A DNA stretch of 20,847 nucleotides from the NCBI GenBank assembly GCA_041742635.1, contig JBGSIF010000260.1:1-20847 (forward strand), read 5' to 3'. Numbering within the stretch: the stretch's first letter is position 1; each line of letters opens with the position of its first letter. Below the pieces are notes generated by a model. It saw nothing but the letters and a program-made list of their open reading frames with translations, was not told the DNA's origin and did not search any database. Positions 1 to 8,017 of this stretch are shown piece by piece. Position numbers and translations under genes: made by a program. Source of the DNA: JTS-AC122 sp041742635 (GTDB lineage: Bacteria; Planctomycetota; Phycisphaerae; Phycisphaerales; UBA1924).

Positions 1-369
1 GACGGGTGCCGTCGCCTCGTTGTCTACGGCGTCGGAAAACACACCCGCCGCCTCCCCGGCGTCTTTGTCGAAGACCTCCCTTTCGTCGGCTTCATGGACG
101 ACTCGCTCCCGACGTGGGAGTTCATGTTCGGCTTACCCGTCGTCCACGCCGCCGACGTGCGGCCCTCGCTGCGACCCGACGCCGTCATCTTGTCCAGCGA
201 TGCGTGGGAAGAATCCCTCTGGAATCGCACGGCGGCTCTGCGTGCCCAAGGTGTGCGCGTCTATTCCTTATACGCCCAATACCCCGATTGCTCGCCCGCA
301 CCGGCCCGATCCGTGTGGCGCGATATCACCCACGACCAGCCCTCTCGGCTCTCCCCTACCCCGCAATGA
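1..369 (+). CDS. C-terminal part of a Rossmann-like nucleotide/sugar-metabolism protein (5' end outside window)
   Basis: The reading frame is open from the first base to the TGA at 367-369, giving 122 residues of a protein that starts upstream. The visible part begins with RRLVVYGVGKHTRRL, a Rossmann-type beta-strand plus glycine turn (G-V-G-K-H-T-R). It continues with GFMDD, GLPVV and a PDAVILSSDAWEE segment. This order (GxGxHT, a 'GfiDD' strand, 'G.PVV', 'DAVilSSD') resembles the nucleotide-binding-like domain found at the C-terminus of some glycosyltransferase- or methyltransferase-associated proteins and in PglD-like N-termini. The family resemblance is from memory. The catalytic part lies outside the window, so the reaction cannot be named. 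The next gene starts 6 nt after the stop, suggesting co-transcription. Confidence 0.7.
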   Translation, partial: DGCRRLVVYGVGKHTRRLPGVFVEDLPFVGFMDDSLPTWEFMFGLPVVHAADVRPSLRPDAVILSSDAWEESLWNRTAALRAQGVRVYSLYAQYPDCSPAPARSVWRDITHDQPSRLSPTPQ

Positions 370-375
370 TTCCGC

Positions 376-858
376 ATGGACCTCTCCCACATCCCCCTCA
401 TCCTCCAGTCCCTTTCCACCCTCACCGTCGCGGGCGGCGTCACCTTCGCCGCGTTTCAGTTCCGCCACTGGCGCCGCGTCGCCCACACCGCGAACTTCAC
501 CAAACTCGTCGAACTCCAGATGGAACTCCGCAAAATGCGGGTCAACGACCCCTCCCTTGCTTCCATCTACTCCCACGACGTCAAGGACATGCGCAGCGAC
601 CGCGAGATCCGCGAATACTTCATGAACCTCATGCAACTCTCGATCTTCGAGATCGTCTGGTTCAACCACCGCGAAGGCCTGCTCCCCGACGATTACTTCG
701 AGAGTTGGGTCAAGCGCATGCGCGAGATCCAGAAAGAAGAATCATTCCGCAAAATGTTCGACAACCCCGCGATGAAGATCATGCACGACGATTTCCAGAA
801 CCTCGTGCGGAAGATGCTCGATGAAGACGCCGCGCGTGCCGCCGTCTCTCGTTCGTAG
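376..858 (+). CDS. Small membrane-anchored helical protein of unknown function
   Basis: This is a 160-residue protein. A single hydrophobic stretch at about residues 5-28 (IPLILQSLSTLTVAGGVTFA) is followed by Arg/His-rich residues, which suggests one N-terminal membrane segment with the remainder in the cytoplasm. Residues 35-150 are rich in charged and Leu/Met residues and look almost wholly alpha-helical, with repeated aromatic/acidic patches (IFEIVWFNHREG, DDYFESWVKRM). I do not recognise a catalytic motif or named domain. The start ATG lies 6 nt downstream of the preceding stop and has no convincing ribosome-binding site, so translation is probably coupled to the upstream gene. Codon use matches the neighbours, supporting a real gene. 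Function unknown. Confidence 0.75.
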   Translation: MDLSHIPLILQSLSTLTVAGGVTFAAFQFRHWRRVAHTANFTKLVELQMELRKMRVNDPSLASIYSHDVKDMRSDREIREYFMNLMQLSIFEIVWFNHREGLLPDDYFESWVKRMREIQKEESFRKMFDNPAMKIMHDDFQNLVRKMLDEDAARAAVSRS

Positions 859-1026
859 TCCGTACACAAGTTTCATGCACATTGGCTGGCTTCCGCCGGA
901 ATCCGTGTCACGATTCAGTTGGGGCAGGGCGGTCGCGGGGCGGACGTCCATTGGTGTATTGCAACGTTCCCTCGTACCTCTCGTCCATCTTCTTCGCACC
1001 CTTGTGTAACTGATCTGGAGATTGTC

Positions 1027-3882
1027 ATGTCCCGCCTCCGACACATCGTCATCGCAACCCTCGCCGCCGCTGTCGGCGTCATGGCCTCTCCCTCCCTCGC
1101 TTGGCCCCCCGGCTTCTCCTCCGCACCCATCGCCACCGGCTGGAACCAGGCCGTCGGTCTCATGTACGCCGACTTCGAGCACGACCCCGGCGTCGATTCC
1201 CGCCTTGTCGTCTGGGAAAAATCCGGCCGCGTCTGGCTCGTCGAAAACGGCGTCCGTAACCCCACCCCACTCATCGACCTCTCCCAAGAAGTCGGCGACT
1301 GGCGCGATTACGGCCTCCTCGGCTTCGCCATCGACCCCGACTTCCACCACAACGGCTTCATCTACCTCCTTTACGTCGTTGATTACCACCACGCTCGATA
1401 CTTCGGCACTGGCCAGTACAACCCCAATACCAACGAGTACTTCCGCGATACCATCGGCCGCCTGACCCGCTACACCTGCGACCCCGCCACCGGCTTCCGT
1501 TCCGTCCTCCCCGCTTCCCGCACCGTCCTCGTCGGTGAATCCCTCTCCACCGGATTCCCCATCTGCCACCAATCCCACGGCATCGGCTCACTCGCCTTCG
1601 GCGACGACGGCTCCCTCCTCGCCTCCTGCGGCGACGGCGCGAGTTACGAATCCCTCGACGTCGGCGGCCCCACCAGCGGATCCTCCAACACCGCCGTCGC
1701 CGACGGCATCATCACCCCAACTCAGGACGTCGGCGCCTTCCGCTCTCAGATCGTCAACTGCCTCAGCGGCAAGGTCGTCCGCATCGATCCCGCCACCGGC
1801 AACGGTCTCCCAGACAATCCGTTCTTCGATCCCGCTAATCCTCGCGCCCCGCGCTCTCGAATGTGGGCCATGGGCTTCCGAAATCCCTTCCGCTTCTCCG
1901 TCCGCGCCGGATCCGGCACCCCTGCCAACCCTCCGGGCACCATCTACCTCGGCGACGTCGGCTGGTTCTCCTGGGAAGAACTCAACGTCATCAAAGCCCC
2001 AGGACGCAACTTCGGCTGGCCCAACTACGAAGGCCTCCAGGCCTTCCCCGCCTACAACGACAACAACGCCCCCAACCGTGATGCCCCCAACCCACTCTTC
2101 GATCCCTTCTCCCCCGGCGGCTGCACCCAGCAGTTCTTTACCTTCCGAAACCTCATCATCCAAGACACCCTCAATACCCCCTCTTGGCCCAACCCGTGCA
2201 ACGTCGCGCAGCAAGTGCCCGGTAGCATCCCCCGCTTCGTACACACGCGCCCCGCCATCGATTGGAGCCACGGGGCCAACTCCCGCGTCCCCACATTCAG
2301 CGGCAATAACGCCGCTGTCTGCGACCTCGGTGCCCCCGGCTGCATCCCAGGCCCCCAGTTCGGTGGGTTCTCTTCCACCGGCGGCGTCTGGTACACCGGT
2401 ACCACCTTCCCACCCCAGTACCGCAACACCTACTTCCAAGGCGATTTCGCCGGACGCTGGATCCGAAACTGCGTCTTTGACTCCGCCGACAACCTCACCG
2501 AAGTCCGCAACTTCGACGCCGCCGCAGGCGCGGTCGTCGCCATCAACATGGATCCGAACACCGGCGACCTCGTCTACATCGACTATGACTCGATGGGTGC
2601 CTCCACGGTCAACCGACTGACCTTTGCCAATAACGCTCCGCCCATCGTTGTCGCCGCCGCCACGCCCAACTACGGCCCCACCCCGCTCGTCGTGCAGTTC
2701 TCCTCCGTCGGCACCTCCGATCCCGAAGGCGCCGCCCTCACCTACGACTGGGACTTCGGCGACAGCACGCCCCACTCTTCCAGCCCCAACCCCTCTCATA
2801 CCTACAACGCGACTCACGACATCACCGCGCTCGGCACCATCGTTACCCGCGTCTTCGAGTTCAACCCCCCCCGCCCCACCGGCGGCGGTAACTGGAACGC
2901 CGAGATCATCCGCGACGGCGACTTCCCTCCCCTCGGCAACCAAGACTCCGCGCGACAGTTCGACACCTACCACGGCGGCGACCAAGGCACCGGCGGCAAC
3001 GCCGATTACATCGGTTACACCTTCCCCACCAACCAGCAGTTCCACTCCCTGCTCTTCCAAGAAGGACGCCACTTCGGTGACGGCGGCTGGTTCGACGCCC
3101 TCAGCATCCAATCCTTCAACGGCTCGACATGGTCGAACGTCCCCGGCGTCACCGTCTCACCCGCCTACCCCTTCTTCAACGACGGCGAAAACTACGAAAC
3201 CTTCCTCATCTCCTTCCCCCCCACCACCGCCCGTGGCATCCGCATCATCGGCAACCCCGGCGGGTCCGCCAACTTCATCTCCGTCGGCGAACTCCGCGTT
3301 GTCGCCGCTCAATCACCCGTCTTCCCGACACTCCGTACCGCCACCCTCACCGTGAGCGATCCCGCCGGAAACGCGGTCTCCACCGACATCAACATCTCGC
3401 TCAACAACACCCCCCCGATCGTCCAGATCACCAGCCCCTCCGACGGCGACGTCTTCCCCGTCTGCACGAGCATCAACGTACCCCTCGCCGCGAACATCTC
3501 CGATAACGAGTTTGCCACGAACCAACTCACCTGCGCGTGGCAGACCATCCTGCACCACAACGATCACCTCCACCCCGAGCCGATCGACCCGAACTGCGCC
3601 ACCACCACCGTTCTCTCGCCACACGGGAACACCGGCGAGTCCTTCTTCTTCGAGATCCGACTTACCGTCACCGACCCCGCCGGGCTTTCCACCACGCAGT
3701 CGATCAACGTCTTCCCCGTCTGCTGCCCCGCCGACTGGAACACGTCCGGCGTCGTCGATTCTCAGGACTTCTTCGACTTCCTCGCCGCCTTCTTCCTCGG
3801 CATCGCTGACTTCAACAGCGACGGAGAAACCACCAGCCAGGACTTCTTCGATTTCCTCGCCGCTTTCTTCAATGGATGCTGA
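1027..3882 (+). CDS. Secreted PQQ-type glucose/sorbosone dehydrogenase with PKD, jelly-roll and dockerin-like modules
   Basis: This is a 951-residue exported protein. The ATG at 1027 is chosen because GGAG (1017-1020) sits 6 nt upstream and a signal peptide follows directly (residues 1-25). Residues about 30-530 match the GSDH beta-propeller family, which oxidises aldose sugars with PQQ in the periplasm: HGIGSLAFGDDG (184-195), the GFRNP turn (283-287), a GDVG...WEELNVI segment (309-322), NFGWPNYEG (328-336), and GVWYTGTTFPPQYRNTYFQG (453-472). A PKD-type domain starts near 538 (YDWDFGDS at 573-580, HTY at 591-593), is interrupted by a jelly-roll-like segment (about 600-762), and resumes with TATLTVSDPAGN (771-782). 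A second Ig/PKD-like domain covers about 797-897. The C-terminus (899-951) has two dockerin-like loops, each with SQDFFDF, ending in Gly-Cys. Substrate specificity cannot be read from the sequence. Confidence 0.9.
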   Translation: MSRLRHIVIATLAAAVGVMASPSLAWPPGFSSAPIATGWNQAVGLMYADFEHDPGVDSRLVVWEKSGRVWLVENGVRNPTPLIDLSQEVGDWRDYGLLGFAIDPDFHHNGFIYLLYVVDYHHARYFGTGQYNPNTNEYFRDTIGRLTRYTCDPATGFRSVLPASRTVLVGESLSTGFPICHQSHGIGSLAFGDDGSLLASCGDGASYESLDVGGPTSGSSNTAVADGIITPTQDVGAFRSQIVNCLSGKVVRIDPATGNGLPDNPFFDPANPRAPRSRMWAMGFRNPFRFSVRAGSGTPANPPGTIYLGDVGWFSWEELNVIKAPGRNFGWPNYEGLQAFPAYNDNNAPNRDAPNPLFDPFSPGGCTQQFFTFRNLIIQDTLNTPSWPNPCNVAQQVPGSIPRFVHTRPAIDWSHGANSRVPTFSGNNAAVCDLGAPGCIPGPQFGGFSSTGGVWYTGTTFPPQYRNTYFQGDFAGRWIRNCVFDSADNLTEVRNFDAAAGAVVAINMDPNTGDLVYIDYDSMGASTVNRLTFANNAPPIVVAAATPNYGPTPLVVQFSSVGTSDPEGAALTYDWDFGDSTPHSSSPNPSHTYNATHDITALGTIVTRVFEFNPPRPTGGGNWNAEIIRDGDFPPLGNQDSARQFDTYHGGDQGTGGNADYIGYTFPTNQQFHSLLFQEGRHFGDGGWFDALSIQSFNGSTWSNVPGVTVSPAYPFFNDGENYETFLISFPPTTARGIRIIGNPGGSANFISVGELRVVAAQSPVFPTLRTATLTVSDPAGNAVSTDINISLNNTPPIVQITSPSDGDVFPVCTSINVPLAANISDNEFATNQLTCAWQTILHHNDHLHPEPIDPNCATTTVLSPHGNTGESFFFEIRLTVTDPAGLSTTQSINVFPVCCPADWNTSGVVDSQDFFDFLAAFFLGIADFNSDGETTSQDFFDFLAAFFNGC

Positions 3883-3923
3883 CTCAATCATCATGAGTTC
3901 TTCGGTAGAACCGCTTTGGGTGG

Positions 3924-3943
3924 AACCGCTCTCCAGAGCGGTT
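3924..3943. terminator. Perfect 9-bp inverted repeat downstream of the sugar dehydrogenase gene
   Basis: AACCGCTCT and AGAGCGGTT are separated by two bases, forming a strong GC-rich hairpin 42 nt after the stop codon at 3882. It is followed by TTGGGG, not a T-run, so it is not a textbook intrinsic terminator. A partial copy of one arm (GAACCGCTTTGGG) precedes it at 3908-3920, suggesting a repeated palindromic unit. It may terminate or stabilise the upstream transcript, or be a dispersed palindrome. Confidence 0.55.
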
Positions 3944-4118
3944 TGGGGAGCGCCGATCGGCCCCAGATCACACCCGGTGTTGTCGTCCAGACTCCACGCG
4001 TTCCCTCGGATTCATCCACGGCACCCCATTCACTTCTCGACCCGAGCACATGGCTCCTTGGTTACGGCGCCGCCCTATCCTTCACCAACGTTCGGCCCCG
4101 CCGCTCGCTGGAGTCTAC

Positions 4119-4757
4119 ATGTCACACCCCATCGACCCGGACCAACTCCTTGCCAAAGCCCGGGCGGGCGACCAGGAATCTCTTATCCGCCTGCTCGAGC
4201 ACCTCACGCCGGACCTGCGCCGACGAATCGCCGCCAAAATGAACGGCCCTTGGCGCAGCATCGTCGATGAGGACGACATCCTCCAAGTCACCTTCATGGA
4301 GGCCTGTACTCGCTTGGACCGCTTTACCGGTGGCGGCGCGTCCGGGTTCATGGCCTGGCTCAGCAAACTCGCCGACAACAACCGTATCGACGTCATCCGC
4401 GCGCTCGAGGGTGCCAAGCGTGCCGCCCCCAGCAAGCGTGTCGGCGCGTCACCCTCGCCCAACACCGAAGATTCCACCTACGCCCTCATCGAGATGCTCG
4501 GCGTCACTTCCGCCACCCCAAGCCGTCAAGCCGCCAAGGGCGAACTGGCACGTTTCCTTGACCTGGCCCTCGTCACCCTGCCGGCCGAGTACGAACGAGT
4601 CATCCGGCTCTACGACCTGGAAGGCAAATCCGCCGCCGACGTCGCCCACGCTCTTGGCCGCAGCGAAGGCGCCGTCTACATGCTCCGCGCCCGTGCCCAC
4701 GAACGCCTCAGAGAAGCACTCGGCCCGGGTTCTAAGTTCTTCTCTTCGCCCGCCTGA
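4119..4757 (+). CDS. ECF-type RNA polymerase sigma factor (planctomycete type)
   Basis: This is a 212-residue cytoplasmic protein that would direct RNA polymerase to a specific promoter set. The ATG at 4119 has GGAG at 4110-4113 with a 5-nt spacer; longer in-frame starts upstream lack this. Region 2 lies at about residues 45-110 (DEDDILQVTFMEACTRLDRFTGG, then FMAWLSKLADNNRIDVIRA), matching the -10-binding helix pattern 'D.vQ..f......F.g....f..WL..ia.nri.D'. Region 4 is at about 150-205 (LPAEYERVIRLYDLEGKSAADVAHALGRSEGAVYMLRARAHERLRE), a helix-turn-helix that recognises -35 elements. The linker is rich in Pro, Ser and Ala. No anti-sigma gene is adjacent, so the regulating signal is unknown. 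The gene is convergent with the yraN-like gene, with only 3 nt between stops. Confidence 0.9.
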   Translation: MSHPIDPDQLLAKARAGDQESLIRLLEHLTPDLRRRIAAKMNGPWRSIVDEDDILQVTFMEACTRLDRFTGGGASGFMAWLSKLADNNRIDVIRALEGAKRAAPSKRVGASPSPNTEDSTYALIEMLGVTSATPSRQAAKGELARFLDLALVTLPAEYERVIRLYDLEGKSAADVAHALGRSEGAVYMLRARAHERLREALGPGSKFFSSPA

Positions 4758-4760
4758 CGC

Positions 4761-5234
4761 TCACCGCCCCACATTCACATGATGCCGCAGCGTCGGCTTT
4801 CCCCGGTCCGGCAGGTCCACGCCCACCACATCGACCCGCAGCGGCCGATCCGCCCACCCGTTCGCCCGCGCCAAGTGCCGCACGATCGCCAGTACCTTCT
4901 CGCGCTTCTCCTTGTTCGCCTTCGCCTCGGCCGGCATATCCGCCCGGCTCCCCATCGTGCGAGTTCTCTCTCCCGCACACGCACCGATTCCATTCTCTCG
5001 CACCCGCTTGGTCTTCACTTCCACCCCCACGATCGTCCGGCCGTCCGGTGCGACGCAGAGCACATCCAGTTCCCCGAACTCCACATGGACGTTCCGCGCG
5101 ATTACCCGGTACCCCGCCCGGCGCAGCATCGCCGCCGCGGCTCGCTCGCCCGCTCGCCCCACCTCGTCACGTTCACCGCGAATCCCCAGCAGCCCTCGCC
5201 GCACCCGCTTCACGATCTCCACCATGCCCATCAT
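4761..5234 (-). CDS. YraN/UPF0102 family nuclease-fold protein
   Basis: This is a 157-residue protein. The family signature is visible: GRAGERAAAAMLRRAGYRVIARN (residues 26-48), then FGELDVL (53-59) and GVEVKTKR (70-77). The Asp57 and Glu72-x-Lys74 set corresponds to the PD-(D/E)xK restriction-endonuclease-like core. The biological role of the family is not well defined. The start chosen is the ATG at 5234, which overlaps the TGA of the upstream gene as ATGA (5231-5234), a usual sign of translational coupling. ATGs at 5231 and 5225 are alternatives. Between the E-x-K motif and the C-terminal helix there is an extra stretch of roughly 20 residues (around GACAGERTRTMGSRAD) compared with the compact family members I know. 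Confidence 0.85.
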   Translation of the reverse strand: MMGMVEIVKRVRRGLLGIRGERDEVGRAGERAAAAMLRRAGYRVIARNVHVEFGELDVLCVAPDGRTIVGVEVKTKRVRENGIGACAGERTRTMGSRADMPAEAKANKEKREKVLAIVRHLARANGWADRPLRVDVVGVDLPDRGKPTLRHHVNVGR

Positions 5235-6565
5235 GGCCGGTTCACCACCAGATACCGATCGCTGGCGATCGCCACGAGCTTGTCCGTCATCTCGTTCACA
5301 TCGCTGAAACTCCCGCTGTTCATCAGCCGGGTCAGGTATTTCTCCGATTCCTCGCGGAACCGACGCTCTTTGATCTCGCGGTCGAGTTGCAACTGCACGT
5401 CGTACAGCGACTTCGGTGTCGGCGTGTTGATCGATTCCAGGTGAACCCACGCCGTCCGGCGTTGGTACGCGATCGGCCCAACGATACCGCCCGGCGACAG
5501 TGACTTCGCCGCGTCGTTCAGTTCCTTATTCGGGAAGAACTCTGTATCGGCGTATACCCCGTCTTTGAGCGTCCGCTCCGCTACGCCCGCCTGCCCTGAG
5601 TTGAACTGGTTCTCCGCTCGTTGAGCCAGTTCCTTGAACGCCGTACCCGCCCCCAGCGCCTGCGTGAACTCCTGCACGACCTCGGGCTTGTCCGTCGGCA
5701 CCCAGATCATCCGCAGCGTTGCCACCGGCGCGGGGTTGAACTCCGCGAACCGCCGCTCGTACTCCAGTTGCACGTCTTTCCAACTCACGATGATTTTCGA
5801 CGCCACCCGCTGATAGATCTCGCGCTGCACGAGTTTGGTTTCCAGGTCTTCCTGTACCTTCTCGTCCAGGTTCTTTCCTTCGCGCTCTTGCAGCGACTCG
5901 TCTACCACGGCCTCGCTCCCTCCGCTTCCGGAAATCAACTCGGTGCGCAACTGCTCTAGAAAAAACAGCAGCCCCTTGCGCTGTTCCGGCGTCAGCGACG
6001 ACCGGGCCTCGGCCAGCACCAACTCATCCCGGATCTTGTCCAGCAGTGCCCGCCTGATCGCCGTCCGTGCCTCGGCCTTCCACGCGGCGTCATTCTTCAG
6101 TTTCACCACCAGCCCCGCCAGCGCCGCGTCCAGTTTCGTGTCTCGAAAAAACCTCGACGCATACACCGGGTTCCCGTTGATCTGCCCCACCAGCGAATCC
6201 AGCACCAGCCCGATGTCCGATCCATCGGTACCCGTGCCACCCGACGCAGGCAACGCCGCCATGCTCGGCGTCCCGACCACCGCCGCCACGTCGACCATAC
6301 CCGTTTCGTTCCATCGATCCCCAGCACCGCTCGCGGCGACCGCTTCGATCCTCCGCGGCTCCCGCGGGACCAGCACCACGGGTGTGTCTTCGCCACCCGC
6401 CGCGAAACTCGACGCCGTCAGTTTTCCAGATGCCTTTGGCGTGCTCGACGAACACCCCGCCGGCACCAGCCCCGCGCACGCCGTCATCCCGAGGACGACC
6501 GCTACGCGCCACCCCGCCGCGGCTGAGCAACACGTACACCGAGCGACAATCCCCGTAGTAGGCAT
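5231..6565 (-). CDS. SurA/PpiC-like peptidyl-prolyl isomerase, putative lipoprotein
   Basis: This is a 444-residue protein. The start at 6565 (MPTTG) has GGAA about 7 nt upstream; the longer reading frame begins with an unlikely Arg/Pro-rich stretch. The N-terminus holds a hydrophobic segment followed by PAGCSSS, so Cys38 (or Cys30 in GMTAC) could be lipidated. Residues about 140-280 are helical and charged, like the SurA N-terminal chaperone region. Residues about 282-379 resemble a parvulin (PpiC) domain: FKELAQRAE, a Ser/Gly stretch, FFPNKELNDAAKSLSPGGIVGPI, then AWVHLESI. The normally conserved catalytic cysteine or histidine of parvulins is not obvious, so it may act mainly as a chaperone for outer-membrane or exported proteins. 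It overlaps the yraN-like gene by 4 nt and lies 119 nt from nadA. Confidence 0.75.
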   Translation of the reverse strand: MPTTGIVARCTCCSAAAGWRVAVVLGMTACAGLVPAGCSSSTPKASGKLTASSFAAGGEDTPVVLVPREPRRIEAVAASGAGDRWNETGMVDVAAVVGTPSMAALPASGGTGTDGSDIGLVLDSLVGQINGNPVYASRFFRDTKLDAALAGLVVKLKNDAAWKAEARTAIRRALLDKIRDELVLAEARSSLTPEQRKGLLFFLEQLRTELISGSGGSEAVVDESLQEREGKNLDEKVQEDLETKLVQREIYQRVASKIIVSWKDVQLEYERRFAEFNPAPVATLRMIWVPTDKPEVVQEFTQALGAGTAFKELAQRAENQFNSGQAGVAERTLKDGVYADTEFFPNKELNDAAKSLSPGGIVGPIAYQRRTAWVHLESINTPTPKSLYDVQLQLDREIKERRFREESEKYLTRLMNSGSFSDVNEMTDKLVAIASDRYLVVNRP

Positions 6566-6684
6566 GGGCGGTTCCAAGTTCGCTCGTGCATCGGGCACCC
6601 GCCCGCGCACGCCGCGTACCAAAGTCTACCGGCCTCGCCGCCCAAAGCACACGGATGGTACTCGCCACTCCGTACCAATCCCCA

Positions 6685-7950
6685 TCAATCCACCGGCCCC
6701 GCCGCTACCGCCCCGCCGACCCCGACCGGCTTCGTCGGTACCAGCGCCAGCATCCGCTGAACCGCCTCGAGCGCGTGCTGCTTCGCCTTTGGATGCACCG
6801 TGATCCGGTTCACCACCTTCCCCGCCACCAGGTTGTCCAGCACCCAGCACATATGCGGCTGATCAATGCGGTACATCGTCGTACACAAACACTGGCAATC
6901 CGACAGGATCCGCACATGTACCCCGCGCTCCGCCGCCTCGCGCGACAGCCGCCCCACCAGGTGTACTTCCGTTCCGACCGCCCAGTGCGACCCCGGCTCT
7001 GCCTCGCGGATCGTCTTAATGATGAACTCGGTCGAGCCGGCAAGATCCGCTCGGTCCACCACTTCTTTGCTGCACTCGGGGTGAACCAGGATCTTCGTAC
7101 GCTCCTTCCCGCGCTTCCCGTGGTTGAGTTCTTCGATCTCCTCGCAGTGCTCGGGACGGAACAGTTTGTGGACCGAGCAGTGCCCGGCCCACAGAATCAC
7201 GGTCGCCGCGAGCAGCGCGTCAGGGGTCGCGCCCCCCAGCGCATCGCCCTCATTTGCCCGGCGCGGGTCGTACACGCACGTCTGCGTCCGCACGTCCATC
7301 CCCGCCGCCGCGGCGGTATTTCGCCCCAAATGCTGATCCGGCAAAAACAGGATCTTGATCTCTTCCCGCCCCCCCCCCCTTTTCTTCTCTGTCCCGTCCG
7401 CGGCATCCAGTGGCTCCGTCCCACCATCTAGCGCCCACCGCATGACGAGCGCGGCGTTGCTCGATGTACACACGCACCCCCCGCGCATCCCCACGAACGC
7501 TTTGATCGCCGCCGACGAGTTGATGTACGTGATCGGTATCACCCGCCCTTTCCACCCTTGTTTTTCAAGCGTCCCCGTGATCGTGTCCCACGCCGCTACG
7601 GCTTCGTCATAATCAGCCATGTCCGCCATCGAGCACCCCGCGGACAAATCCGGCAAAATCACCGCGACCCCGTCGGGCGTGAGCATGTCGGCCGTCTCCG
7701 CCATGAAATGCACCCCGCAGAACACCACGTACTTCGCGCCCTGCGCCGCGACCTTCTCCGCCGCCAGTTGCGACAGTTTCAACGAATCGCCCGTGAAGTC
7801 GGCGTGCTGGATCACCTCGTCGGTCTGATAGTGATGCCCAAGGATCACGAGCGAATCGCCCAGTTCCCGTCGGCGCTGCGCGATCCGCCGCGCCAGTTCC
7901 TGCGGCGATGCTAACGTGTACGTTTCGGGTAGCGAAGGTTGCCAGAGCAT
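6685..7950 (-). CDS. nadA: Quinolinate synthase A
   Basis: NadA condenses iminoaspartate (from NadB or an aspartate dehydrogenase) with dihydroxyacetone phosphate to quinolinate in de novo NAD synthesis, using a [4Fe-4S] cluster. The 421-residue product shows LGHHYQTDEV (37-46), ADFTGDSLKLSQ (50-61), FCGVHFMAETADML (77-90), LPDLSAGCSMAD (99-110), TYINSSAAIKA (141-151), WAGHCSVHKLF (254-264), HPECSKEV (290-297) and a CQCLCTTM segment (352-359). The likely cluster ligands are Cys78, Cys258 and one of the Cys352/354/356 group. The ATG at 7950 is preferred because it clears the upstream gene by 67 nt, whereas a start at 8055 would run into it. A low-complexity insert (about 175-197) contains an 11-G run (plus-strand C run 7369-7379). 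No nadB or nadC is nearby. Confidence 0.93.
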   Translation of the reverse strand: MLWQPSLPETYTLASPQELARRIAQRRRELGDSLVILGHHYQTDEVIQHADFTGDSLKLSQLAAEKVAAQGAKYVVFCGVHFMAETADMLTPDGVAVILPDLSAGCSMADMADYDEAVAAWDTITGTLEKQGWKGRVIPITYINSSAAIKAFVGMRGGCVCTSSNAALVMRWALDGGTEPLDAADGTEKKRGGGREEIKILFLPDQHLGRNTAAAAGMDVRTQTCVYDPRRANEGDALGGATPDALLAATVILWAGHCSVHKLFRPEHCEEIEELNHGKRGKERTKILVHPECSKEVVDRADLAGSTEFIIKTIREAEPGSHWAVGTEVHLVGRLSREAAERGVHVRILSDCQCLCTTMYRIDQPHMCWVLDNLVAGKVVNRITVHPKAKQHALEAVQRMLALVPTKPVGVGGAVAAGPVD

Positions 7951-8017
7951 GGGGTTCCAGGGTCTGTTGGAGGCCGATCCATCGAATCGACTATCAACTG
8001 TACGTGCCTTCCTCGGA

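Noticed and set aside
1588..3111. Long minus-strand open frame opposite the sugar dehydrogenase gene
   Set aside because: Its composition (Gly/Val/Glu/Asp repeats) is that of a frame antisense to a GC-rich gene, and the plus-strand gene has clear domain matches.
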